A stretch of 6,426 bases of DNA from an uncultured Lachnospiraceae bacterium (GCA_947178085.1 CAMWWS010000163.1:1-6426), one strand, 5' to 3'; positions 1-5,520 are shown, numbered from the stretch's first letter. The notes: a model not told the origin generated them from the sequence alone. A program made the numbers and translations.

Positions 1-2
1 AA

Positions 3-1175
3 TACAAAACCAAGCATAAAGATCCCTTTTATTTCTGCTCAGAGGAGGAATTTGATTGGAAAATGGACCAGCTGATTGAGAAGGTGGGCGAACTGTCTGA
101 CAGTGACATTTTCTATGAGCTTGCTGCCATCATTGCCGGCATGGGTGATAACCATACAAAAGTATGGTGGGACGGTCCCCTTCCCTATTGTGACCGTCTA
201 TTTACCATTGGTATAGTCTCTCTGAACAACAAGCTGTATCTGTGGAATTATCTTGAGGGCTATGAACAGTTTAAACCCTACCTTCTGCATGAGATCGTCG
301 GGGTGAACGGTGTGGACAGCTTGTACCTAATTCGCAAGGCTGCCAGTTTGTCCGAATCGGATTGGCTTGCTACAGTAGATTTCCCCGGCTATCCTAGCTT
401 TTTTGACTGGACAGGCTGCGATTACAAGGAAGGTTATACATTCCAGATCCTCAACGACAACAGCGAAGTAGAAACAGTGGAGATTCCCGTAATTACCATT
501 GGGGAATGGTCAGAGGGAACGTGGATTTATCCCGAAAGCTTCGACTCTCTCGTTTATTTAAATGGCTACGACCAGACGGTATACCATGAGGGCAAAGACG
601 GCGGATGTATCCAGTGGTGCATGGGTCACTTGTTGTCCGGCTATAATATTCGTAAAGTCACCCAACTGATGGAGGAGCATCCAGACTGCAGCAAGCTGGT
701 TATTGACCTCCGAAAGAGTCCCGGTGGAAACGCAAATCTCCTTCCATTCTTTGATGAAATTCGGAAGGAATCACAGCTGTTGGAGGAGAAACAAATCTAT
801 GTGCTGTTTAAAGGCGGAACGGCTTCCGCCGCCACCAAAATGATTGCTTTCTTTAAGGACGAATTCGACGCGGTGACTGTCGGCGAGCCCACGGGACAGT
901 TTTCTTCCTTTTTCAGCCGAAGTGTGGAGCGTGAAATCAGCCCGACCATTCTCCCGCATTCGCAGATTAAAGTTCAGATTTCAGATCTGTGGCGGGACAA
1001 CACGGAATTGCTGAGGGAGATGGGCGTAGCTCCTGTTTTTAAGGAATACTACGACGAGAACGGCAGGCTCTACGAATGGGAAACCTGCATCCAGCCGGAT
1101 GTGTACATTCACATGGATATTGAAGACTTCCGTCAGGGAAAAGATAGCGTTCTTGAGTGGGTTCTGGCACAATAA
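3..1175 (+). CDS. S41-family peptidase-like protein, 5'-truncated by the window edge
   Basis: This is the C-terminal part of a tail-specific-protease-like (peptidase family S41) protein. The frame has no stop back to base 3, and the codons before the ATG at 63 read KDPFYFCSEEEFDWK, which fits the N-terminal region of clostridial S41 proteins. The gene therefore probably starts outside the window, although GAGGAGG at 42-48 could be mistaken for a ribosome binding site. Counting from the ATG at 63, GDNHT lies at 28-32, a degenerate PDZ-like stretch at about 68-100, the core strand LVIDLRKSPGGN at 212-223, and the nucleophile region GTASAA with candidate catalytic Ser255. GEPTG follows at 274-278. 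The position where Ctp/Prc proteases carry the catalytic lysine appears to be Phe280, so activity is uncertain. No signal peptide can be judged because the N-terminus is missing. The gene is convergent with the WYL genes, 10 bp away, and has no evident link to RNA repair. Confidence 0.82.
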   Translation, partial: YKTKHKDPFYFCSEEEFDWKMDQLIEKVGELSDSDIFYELAAIIAGMGDNHTKVWWDGPLPYCDRLFTIGIVSLNNKLYLWNYLEGYEQFKPYLLHEIVGVNGVDSLYLIRKAASLSESDWLATVDFPGYPSFFDWTGCDYKEGYTFQILNDNSEVETVEIPVITIGEWSEGTWIYPESFDSLVYLNGYDQTVYHEGKDGGCIQWCMGHLLSGYNIRKVTQLMEEHPDCSKLVIDLRKSPGGNANLLPFFDEIRKESQLLEEKQIYVLFKGGTASAATKMIAFFKDEFDAVTVGEPTGQFSSFFSRSVEREISPTILPHSQIKVQISDLWRDNTELLREMGVAPVFKEYYDENGRLYEWETCIQPDVYIHMDIEDFRQGKDSVLEWVLAQ

Positions 1176-1185
1176 GTTAAGATGA

Positions 1186-2193
1186 TCAGCATTGCAGGCC
1201 TAATTTCATCTGCCTTTGCAGTCTGGCTTTCAGGTCATTCAGAAATCTTTCATTTTCGAGTACAGTAAGCATGGGACCAAAGGACATGACTTCAATTAAC
1301 AGTTCGGTCTCCATTTTCTTATTATAATAGATGAGGCATTCATAAGTGTCCTCATCTATTTTTGTAGTATTCTTTTCATAGTTTGCAAAGTGCAGCATTG
1401 CACGCTCAAGGGCATTGCGTTTGTTGACAATGCGCAACTTAAGAGGTTCTTTATAGTATGAATGCTGAATCATAGCGTCTATATCTACAGGGGAGGATAA
1501 GGTTTTCTCCATCAGTTGGACACTCTGAATACGGGAAACATTCAGAATCTCCAGCTTCATTCTTTCATCCTTCTGAGCTTCGTGTCGCGAACCTTTATCA
1601 AAACCCGAATGGGTAAGCTTCATGGCGAGAATCCGAAATTTGTCATTTTTAACTGAATATTCCAGACGTGCAGGAATATAGTGGTGGTGTACGCGTCTTC
1701 CTCTCGGAGAGATGTAGTCAATATCCACGTACTGGTTCTGTTTCTGCGCCTGAAGCAAAGTCCGGAAACAATTCCGGTAATTTTCATCCTCATAGGGGTC
1801 GCTGTCGGCGAATCTGTCAAAATAATAGAACTGTTCCGGTCTCCAAAGCGGAGCCACGGAAGCCAGCATTTTATCTAATGCTTCCAATTGCTCCTTTTCC
1901 AGAAACAATCCTATGCGTGGGTCAGACAGCAGCGCCTTAAGATAGGACTTTTCAAGGTCAGAAACAGGGGTTGTAAATGAGGATGAAATCTTGGAGCGGT
2001 ATAGCTTTCCATCCTTTTCAAATAAATTCCATGTACCGCCTTCCAGCTTAGGGATTATAGAAAGCAAGCTCTCTTCAAATCCTTCTCCGCAGATTTGACG
2101 GCGTATATCCTGTATTGTCAGTGCGTCCTGACTGCACAACAGATGCTTTAGCACCTGATAGTAGCAGCTGTATATTTCAGAAAATAATTCCAT
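1186..2193 (-). CDS. WYL-domain transcriptional regulator (second gene of a tandem pair)
   Basis: This is a 335-residue protein with WYL-regulator architecture. Residues about 10-70 look like a degenerate winged helix. Residues about 140-230 form the WYL (Sm-like) domain, with YVDIDYISPRGRR at 155-167, YIPARLEYS at 172-180 and KFRILAMKL at 185-193 in the place of the usual 'RWYLvay' strand. Residues about 245-330 look like the C-terminal WCX extension. WYL proteins are DNA-binding regulators whose WYL domain is thought to sense nucleic-acid or nucleotide ligands. The start is supported by AAGGGAG seven bases before the ATG. It lies 13 bp downstream of the other WYL gene, and its ribosome binding site overlaps that gene's stop codon, so the two are surely cotranscribed. 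The pairing recalls PafB/PafC, which act together. No terminator is seen in the 10-bp gap to the convergent peptidase gene. The family call is firm; the target is inferred. Confidence 0.85.
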   Translation of the reverse strand: MELFSEIYSCYYQVLKHLLCSQDALTIQDIRRQICGEGFEESLLSIIPKLEGGTWNLFEKDGKLYRSKISSSFTTPVSDLEKSYLKALLSDPRIGLFLEKEQLEALDKMLASVAPLWRPEQFYYFDRFADSDPYEDENYRNCFRTLLQAQKQNQYVDIDYISPRGRRVHHHYIPARLEYSVKNDKFRILAMKLTHSGFDKGSRHEAQKDERMKLEILNVSRIQSVQLMEKTLSSPVDIDAMIQHSYYKEPLKLRIVNKRNALERAMLHFANYEKNTTKIDEDTYECLIYYNKKMETELLIEVMSFGPMLTVLENERFLNDLKARLQRQMKLGLQC

Positions 2194-2206
2194 ATGTCTT
2201 CTCCCT

Positions 2207-3451
2207 TCAACTATCTTCCTCTATCTGATACATCCGATACATTGTCCGCAGATCCCGATAAAAACGCTGTTCCACGGATTTATCCGTACATTCTAAAGAC
2301 AGGATTCTTCCTATAAAGGTACGAATCCATGGCATTATCTCGTTGCAGTCGAATACTTCTATTTCATACTGATAAACATTCCGCTCTATTCTTGTTACCG
2401 TACCGCCTCTGCCTTCACGTTTTAACCGTTCCACAATATATTGTTCGGAGGGCTCCAAAGCCTGTATTTTCATAGTCAGCCTGTTAAGATGGTGCCGGTC
2501 ATTTCCTTGGAATGATACGCCCCACAGATAGCTTCGGTTCCGGTCCAGCAGTGCCAGTAATTCTTCATATTTCTCCGATTCACCCAAGAGAGTGACTGTT
2601 TTGACGGTATCCAGACGATAGCAGGAGAAGCGCCTGCTTTTTTTCACATATCCGCACAGAAAACGGCGACCGCTTCTGGTGCTGGTAAATATCTGTAGGG
2701 GAGTACAGTCAGTGATATTCAGAACTCCATTTTTAGAACTTTTTATTTCCAGACGTACATCTGTCTTTTTATTCATGGCATCCAGAAGGTCAAAAAGAAT
2801 TTCTTCCTCAAGTGTATGTACGCAGAAGCTGTGTTTCACACGAAAAGTCCGGTTTTGATAATCCAGCTGTTCTGAAATGTAGTTTCCTATAATCCCAAAG
2901 TTACCTGCCATCTGATAAAAAGAAAGGGCGTCCAGCATGTCCTCATTAGATTTTATCCATGTTGTAAGAGAATTGTCGATGGAAAAAACGACAGTTTTTC
3001 CGGATTTCTTTTTACTAAGCAGACCTTCCTTTTCATATGCGTTGCACTTTCTGCGAACAGTCTGGATATCGAACAGCGCCTCATATTCCTCAATCAGAGC
3101 GCTTGTTATTTCTTCCACGGTCAGTTCCGCGCCATCCTGAAGCATATCCAGAATCAGGAAATGGAGCACGATATCGTTGTCGGTGAAGCTTTTCGTCTTC
3201 CACACCCTGAACAGAGGGTTCGTGTCCAGAAGATTACTGTCTATGGCAAGGGAAATATTGGCGCCGTTAGATACATGGTCTTTCCGTACATGCTCCCCAA
3301 GCCAGCTTTCCAGACGCCTCCGCTCATTGTCGTAGGTCCGGGGGCTCTTGTCCTTGAATTCGTCTCTGGTCTTGAAGCCATAGACAAAAAAATCACGCAC
3401 ATATTCTCTTGTTTTGGGAAAGCTTTTAACCAGCTCTTGAAAATCAGACAT
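2207..3451 (-). CDS. WYL-domain transcriptional regulator (first gene of a tandem pair)
   Basis: This is a 414-residue regulator divergent from rtcB. A basic helical N-terminus (about 1-60) is followed by a winged helix-turn-helix at about 94-158 (TVEEITSALIEEY, then the recognition-helix region DIQTVRRKCNAYEKEGLL). The WYL domain spans about 213-290, with the diagnostic strand GRRFLCGYVKKSRRFSCYRLD at 261-281. A WCX-like C-terminal domain occupies about 325-400. The ATG at 3451 is preceded by AAGGAG at 3465-3470 on the other strand, 13 bases away, which is longer than ideal. An ATT two codons upstream would give better spacing but is a rare start, so I keep the ATG. Its position next to the 210-bp control region makes it the best candidate to regulate both itself and rtcB. 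In proteobacteria that role is played by the sigma-54 activator RtcR, which is absent here. Target assignment is inference. Confidence 0.86.
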   Translation of the reverse strand: MSDFQELVKSFPKTREYVRDFFVYGFKTRDEFKDKSPRTYDNERRRLESWLGEHVRKDHVSNGANISLAIDSNLLDTNPLFRVWKTKSFTDNDIVLHFLILDMLQDGAELTVEEITSALIEEYEALFDIQTVRRKCNAYEKEGLLSKKKSGKTVVFSIDNSLTTWIKSNEDMLDALSFYQMAGNFGIIGNYISEQLDYQNRTFRVKHSFCVHTLEEEILFDLLDAMNKKTDVRLEIKSSKNGVLNITDCTPLQIFTSTRSGRRFLCGYVKKSRRFSCYRLDTVKTVTLLGESEKYEELLALLDRNRSYLWGVSFQGNDRHHLNRLTMKIQALEPSEQYIVERLKREGRGGTVTRIERNVYQYEIEVFDCNEIMPWIRTFIGRILSLECTDKSVEQRFYRDLRTMYRMYQIEEDS

Positions 3452-3474
3452 TCTAATAACCCTGCTCCTTGCTA

Positions 3475-3537
3475 AACTGTGATTGAATTGCCGTTTATGG
3501 CAGTTTGCTCTCTTATAGGAATAAATATATCACAGTT
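3475..3537. repeat. 9-bp inverted repeat, candidate operator
   Basis: AACTGTGAT at 3475-3483 is the exact reverse complement of ATCACAGTT at 3529-3537. The arms are 54 bp apart (about five helical turns). They bracket the candidate -10 of the WYL promoter, so occupancy by a looping dimer or tetramer could repress it. The match is seen directly; the operator role is inference. Confidence 0.45.
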
Positions 3538-3575
3538 CGCAACTTTTTTGAAATGATTAACTGGAAAATGTTTCA

Positions 3576-3581
3576 TATAAT
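3576..3581 (+). promoter_or_regulatory. Candidate -10 box for rtcB
   Basis: A consensus TATAAT lies 80 bp before the rtcB start codon in the divergent region. The -35 is poor, which would suit a promoter that needs an activator such as a WYL protein. Base-level assignment is tentative. Confidence 0.35.
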
Positions 3582-3645
3582 GATTTTAGTTCAGAGCACA
3601 AATTGCATACGGGAAAAACAACACGACTAAATACAAAACGTAACG

Positions 3646-3658
3646 AAAGGATGGAGAG
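3646..3658 (+). promoter_or_regulatory. rtcB ribosome binding site
   Basis: AAAGGATGGAGAG precedes the ATG at 3662. It offers two overlapping purine-rich Shine-Dalgarno matches (AAAGGA and GGAGAG). The embedded ATG at 3651 is out of frame and is not the start. Confidence 0.6.
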
Positions 3659-3661
3659 AAT

Positions 3662-4894
3662 ATGTTCGTATTAAATAATGAAAAAACAAAATTTCCTGTA
3701 AAGGTATGGCTGGCGGATGAAAGTCATCTGGAAGAGAATTGTCTGGAGCAGGCATACAACCTGTCACAACTTCCTTTCATACATAAATGGGTATGCCTGA
3801 TGCCCGATACCCATGCCGGTAAAGGAATGCCTATCGGCGGAGTAATCGCCACCAAAGATGTAATTATCCCAAACGCGGTGGGGGTGGATATCGGATGTGG
3901 TATGGATTTTATTCCTACCAATATACGTATTGAAGACATAAAGGGCGTTCAGACCGGAAACGGTACTCTGATCCAGTCCATTATCGGCAGCATCATGCGT
4001 GCGATTCCTTTAAATACAGAGAGATACAAGACTCCTCAGGAGTCGGAAGTTCTGGACTGTGCGCAAAGGGAAATGGAAAAGTATGAGGAGAATGCGGAAC
4101 TGGTACCATTAATCGAGGACGGATATTTTCAGGTGGGGAGCCTGGGTGGCGGCAATCATTTTATTGAGCTTCAGGGAGATCAGGAAGGTTACCTCTGCAT
4201 TATGATTCACTCCGGAAGCCGCCATCTCGGAAAGGCAATCTGCGACTACTTCCATAATAAGGCGAGAGAGCTGAACAGCATGTGGTACAGCGAGGTCAAA
4301 GATGAATACCGTCTTTCTTTCCTGCCCGTCCGGTCAAAAGAAGGACAGCAGTATATCAACTGGATGAATCTGGCTCTGGATTATGCCTTTGAGAACCGTG
4401 CCCGTATGCTGGATAAGACCTGTGCCATTGTGAAAGAGCAGATTGAAAAGCACACGGATCTCACAGTGGAATTCGGAGAGGAGATCAACTGCCATCACAA
4501 CTATGCGGCATTGGAAAATCACTATGACGCCAATGTCTGGGTACATAGAAAAGGCGCCACCAGAGTGAGAGAAGGAGAAATGGCTGTAATACCGGGAGCA
4601 ATGGGTTCTTACAGCTATGTGGTAGAGGGAAAAGGAAACAAGGAATCCTTCTGTACCTCCTCCCACGGTGCGGGCAGAAGCTACTCCAGATCCGGTGCCA
4701 TGCAGGCATTCAGCATAGAGCAGGTCATGGTGGATTTAAAGGAACAAGATGTTGTGCTGGGAAAACGCAAAAAAAATGACGTTGCGGAGGAGTGCCGGTT
4801 TGCCTATAAGGATATCGACCAGGTTATGGCACAACAGCTGGATATGGTCACGCCGGTGAGGAAGTTGAAGACAGTGGGCGTAGTAAAAGGATGA
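3662..4894 (+). CDS. rtcB: RtcB RNA-splicing/repair ligase
   Basis: This 410-residue protein is a full-length RtcB close in size to the E. coli enzyme. RtcB joins RNA 3'-phosphate or 2',3'-cyclic phosphate ends to 5'-OH ends, using GTP and Mn2+, in the cytoplasm; it repairs tRNAs cut by ribotoxins. All signature motifs are present in order: MPDTHAGKG at 47-55, DIGCGM with metal ligand Cys79 at 76-81, GGGNHF with His166 at 162-167, HSGSRHLG at 183-190, NCHHN with His278/His279 at 276-280, PGAMGSYSY at 311-319, and SHGAGR with His335, the residue expected to carry GMP, at 334-339. No truncation or missing ligand is seen. It is transcribed away from two WYL regulators and followed by a structured non-coding stretch and a slipin gene. 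No rtcA, archease or Ro60 gene is present in the window. No terminator with a T-run follows it, so read-through into the downstream RNA and slipin gene is likely. Confidence 0.97.
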   Translation: MFVLNNEKTKFPVKVWLADESHLEENCLEQAYNLSQLPFIHKWVCLMPDTHAGKGMPIGGVIATKDVIIPNAVGVDIGCGMDFIPTNIRIEDIKGVQTGNGTLIQSIIGSIMRAIPLNTERYKTPQESEVLDCAQREMEKYEENAELVPLIEDGYFQVGSLGGGNHFIELQGDQEGYLCIMIHSGSRHLGKAICDYFHNKARELNSMWYSEVKDEYRLSFLPVRSKEGQQYINWMNLALDYAFENRARMLDKTCAIVKEQIEKHTDLTVEFGEEINCHHNYAALENHYDANVWVHRKGATRVREGEMAVIPGAMGSYSYVVEGKGNKESFCTSSHGAGRSYSRSGAMQAFSIEQVMVDLKEQDVVLGKRKKNDVAEECRFAYKDIDQVMAQQLDMVTPVRKLKTVGVVKG

Positions 4895-4899
4895 GATTC

Positions 4900-4968
4900 G
4901 CGGGGTGCTTCGTTCCAATGGCGCTTGCACATTGCCGACCGCAGCGAAGCAAAGACCAAATACCCCGC
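4900..4968 (+). ncRNA. Stable bulged hairpin just after rtcB
   Basis: Seven pairs close the element (GCGGGGT 4900-4906 with ACCCCGC 4962-4968), then six more (GCTTCG 4907-4912 with CGAAGC 4945-4950), with an 11-base bulge on the 3' side. Inside sits a small hairpin, CAATG 4916-4920 with CATTG 4930-4934. There is no T-run after it, so it is not an ordinary terminator. It may protect the rtcB mRNA 3' end, be the first domain of the downstream RNA, or be a copy of a dispersed intergenic repeat; the sequence alone does not decide. Confidence 0.45.
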
Positions 4969-4986
4969 AGTATGCTGAATAAAAAG

Positions 4987-5003
4987 ACTGATATGATGTC
5001 AGT
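4987..5003 (+). other. Small hairpin with an alternative outer pairing
   Basis: ACTGA at 4987-4991 pairs with TCAGT at 4999-5003 around a 7-base loop. CCCGCA at 4964-4969 can then pair with TGCGGG at 5008-5013 to enclose it. That outer helix would compete with the closing stem of the element at 4900-4968. On the reverse strand the hairpin is followed by CTTTTT, a weak terminator-like arrangement. Confidence 0.3.
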
Positions 5004-5024
5004 ATAATGCGGGATATTTGGCAA

Positions 5025-5080
5025 GGCACGGGTATTGGAAGTTACTTCCTGCCCGGCGGTGCCGACAGCGTGCTGTACGG
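5025..5080 (+). other. Compound hairpins upstream of the tRNA-like domain
   Basis: GGCA 5025-5028 pairs with TGCC 5060-5063, CGGG 5029-5032 with CCCG 5052-5055, and GGAAG 5037-5041 with CTTCC 5045-5049 around a TTA loop. A second hairpin follows, ACAG 5065-5068 with CTGT 5073-5076 around CGTG. GCACGG at 5026-5031 can alternatively pair with CCGTGT at 5155-5160 inside the tRNA-like domain. Confidence 0.35.
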
Positions 5081-5103
5081 TATTCCACGGATATTCCAAA
5101 CAG

Positions 5104-5120
5104 CTTAACTTGGTGTTAAG
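5104..5120 (+). other. Short hairpin with TTGGT loop
   Basis: CTTAAC at 5104-5109 pairs perfectly with GTTAAG at 5115-5120 around TTGGT. The GG-containing loop is reminiscent of a D-loop, but the flanking invariant bases (A21 and U8) are missing, so it is not called a D-arm. Confidence 0.3.
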
Positions 5121-5124
5121 TAAA

Positions 5125-5194
5125 AGCTTGTAGTGTCGAGGGTTCAAATCCCTCCCGTGTAAACGGTAGCCCAGTTGGTAGAGCATACAATGTT
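5125..5194 (+). ncRNA. Circularly permuted tRNA-like domain (candidate bacterial Y RNA module)
   Basis: The element is a tRNA fold read in 3'-half-then-5'-half order. In tRNA numbering: anticodon-stem 3' strand TTGTA (39-43) at 5128-5132, five-base variable loop GTGTC at 5133-5137, T-arm GAGGG-TTCAAAT-CCCTC at 5138-5154, then CCGT-GTAA-ACGG at 5155-5166, an acceptor-like stem capped by a GNRA tetraloop. U8-A9 follow at 5167-5168, the D-arm (AGTTGGTA loop, one C-A mismatch in the stem) at 5169-5184, A26, and TACAA (27-31) at 5186-5190, which pairs with TTGTA. AGC 5125-5127 extends the helix with GTT 5192-5194 past one bulged base. Tertiary partners are all present: U8/A14, G15/C48, G18-G19/U55-C56, U54/A58. 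No anticodon loop and no CCA end exist, so it is not a translating tRNA. From memory, Salmonella YrlA mimics tRNA similarly and sits near rtcBA; no Ro60 gene is visible here. A permuted tRNA precursor is the alternative. Confidence 0.75.
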
Positions 5195-5200
5195 ATGGCA

Positions 5201-5215
5201 AGACCTGTAAAGTCT
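5201..5215 (+). other. Anticodon-arm-like hairpin with GUA in the loop
   Basis: AGAC 5201-5204 pairs with GTCT 5212-5215 around the 7-base loop CTGTAAA. This has U33 and would read GUA (tyrosine) at positions 34-36, matching a typical bacterial tRNA-Tyr anticodon loop. The stem is only 4 bp and overlaps the T-arm half at 5205-5238, so the two readings exclude each other. Confidence 0.3.
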
Positions 5216-5238
5216 GCGGTTCGAATCCGCCCCAATCA
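5205..5238 (+). ncRNA. Second tRNA 3'-half-like segment with T-arm
   Basis: CTGTA at 5205-5209, AAGTC at 5210-5214 and the T-arm TGCGG-TTCGAAT-CCGCC at 5215-5231 repeat the plan of the first 3' half, matching 20 of 29 positions with 5128-5156, while the T-stem sequences differ but keep four pairs. TGTA 5206-5209 can pair with TACA 5186-5189, so this half could adopt the upstream D-arm in normal linear tRNA order. The acceptor strands (TAAACGG and CCAATCA) then match at only four of seven positions, and no CCA follows. No matching D-arm is found downstream. It may be a degenerate duplicate, an alternative partner in a switch, or part of a larger Y-like RNA. Confidence 0.55.
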
Positions 5239-5322
5239 ATACTTTTATCCCGATTTCAGGTACATTCCGTATTCCTGCGGCGTTGTCAGAAGGACTTCCG
5301 ATACAGTGAAAATGTAAGTGCA

Positions 5323-5365
5323 CCAATCAGTCTGAGACCTGAAGACTGGGGATACCGCTGATTGG
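5323..5365 (+). other. Long-stem hairpin in the slipin leader
   Basis: CCAATCAG at 5323-5330 is perfectly complementary to CTGATTGG at 5358-5365. An inner option, CAGTCT 5328-5333 with AGACTG 5343-5348, shares three bases with the outer stem. No T-run follows, so it is not a terminator. Confidence 0.4.
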
Positions 5366-5388
5366 AAGGAGGAACAACACTCTGCAAA

Positions 5389-5414
5389 AGGTATCTTAAA
5401 CAGCAAAGATATCT
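5389..5414 (+). other. 9-bp hairpin in the slipin leader
   Basis: AGGTATCTT at 5389-5397 pairs with AAGATATCT at 5406-5414 (one G-U) around an 8-base loop. Its role is unknown. Confidence 0.4.
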
Positions 5415-5433
5415 GTCTGCAAAGTGCCCTTTC

Positions 5434-5484
5434 TCCCTAAAGTCTGCTAAACCAGACTTCCGAATCAGACTGATGAATGAGGGA
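5434..5484 (+). other. Hairpin domain just upstream of the slipin gene
   Basis: AAGTCTG 5440-5446 pairs perfectly with CAGACTT 5453-5459 around CTAAAC. TCCCT 5434-5438 with AGGGA 5480-5484 can close an outer helix, with a third small hairpin ATCA/TGAT at 5464-5474 between. TAAAGTCTGC at 5438-5447 is an exact 10-base copy of 5208-5217 in the second T-arm half, so CAGACTT could also pair there. The ribosome binding site at 5514-5520 stays outside the helix. Confidence 0.4.
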
Positions 5485-5513
5485 TATCAGTATTACTAAA
5501 ACAAATTAAAATC

Positions 5514-5520
5514 AGGAGGA
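5514..5520 (+). promoter_or_regulatory. Slipin gene ribosome binding site
   Basis: AGGAGGA lies seven bases before the ATG at 5528. This near-ideal Shine-Dalgarno fixes the start. Confidence 0.85.

Larger units (their letters stand above)
3452..3661. promoter_or_regulatory. Divergent control region between the WYL pair and rtcB
   Basis: This AT-rich 210-bp region must hold the promoters for both directions. Toward rtcB, a perfect TATAAT stands at 3576-3581, but no convincing -35 box lies 16-18 bp upstream (TGATTA at 3554-3559 is the best at 16 bp). TGAAA at 3549-3553 and TTTCA at 3571-3575 form a small dyad directly before it. Toward the WYL genes, the reverse strand has TATAAG at 3512-3517 with TTGCGA at 3537-3542, a 19-bp spacer. 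CAGTTTGC at 3501-3508 and CAGTTCGC at 3533-3540 are near-identical direct repeats 32 bp apart, and AAACTG at 3474-3479 is the same element inverted. No sigma-54 (-24/-12) promoter is seen. Confidence 0.55.

Noticed and set aside
3481..3661. A sigma-54 promoter for rtcB, as in RtcR-controlled operons
   Set aside because: No GG-N10-GC element with the right spacing is present; TGGCAG near 3498 is too close to its TTGCT.
4963..5003. An intrinsic terminator after rtcB
   Set aside because: Neither hairpin is followed by a T-run on the + strand. A weak terminator-like order exists only on the reverse strand.
5003..5008. TATAAT as a promoter for the non-coding RNA
   Set aside because: No -35-like hexamer stands 15-19 bp upstream and no extended -10 TG is present; the bases also belong to a hairpin flank.
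5007..5108. A 33-codon + strand reading frame with protein-like codons
   Set aside because: It has no ribosome binding site, lies wholly within the hairpin-rich segment, and has no recognisable family. Its codon look is likely a by-product of the GC-rich stems.
5160..5238. An ordinary linear tRNA gene using the D-arm at 5169-5184 and the T-arm at 5215-5231
   Set aside because: The acceptor strands match at only four of seven positions, the anticodon region has a 16-base loop, and there is no CCA or discriminator arrangement. The permuted partner upstream fits far better.
4848..5326. Reverse-strand open frames overlapping the rtcB 3' end and the tRNA-like element
   Set aside because: They lack start signals and their residues resemble the usual spurious translation of antisense tRNA sequence.
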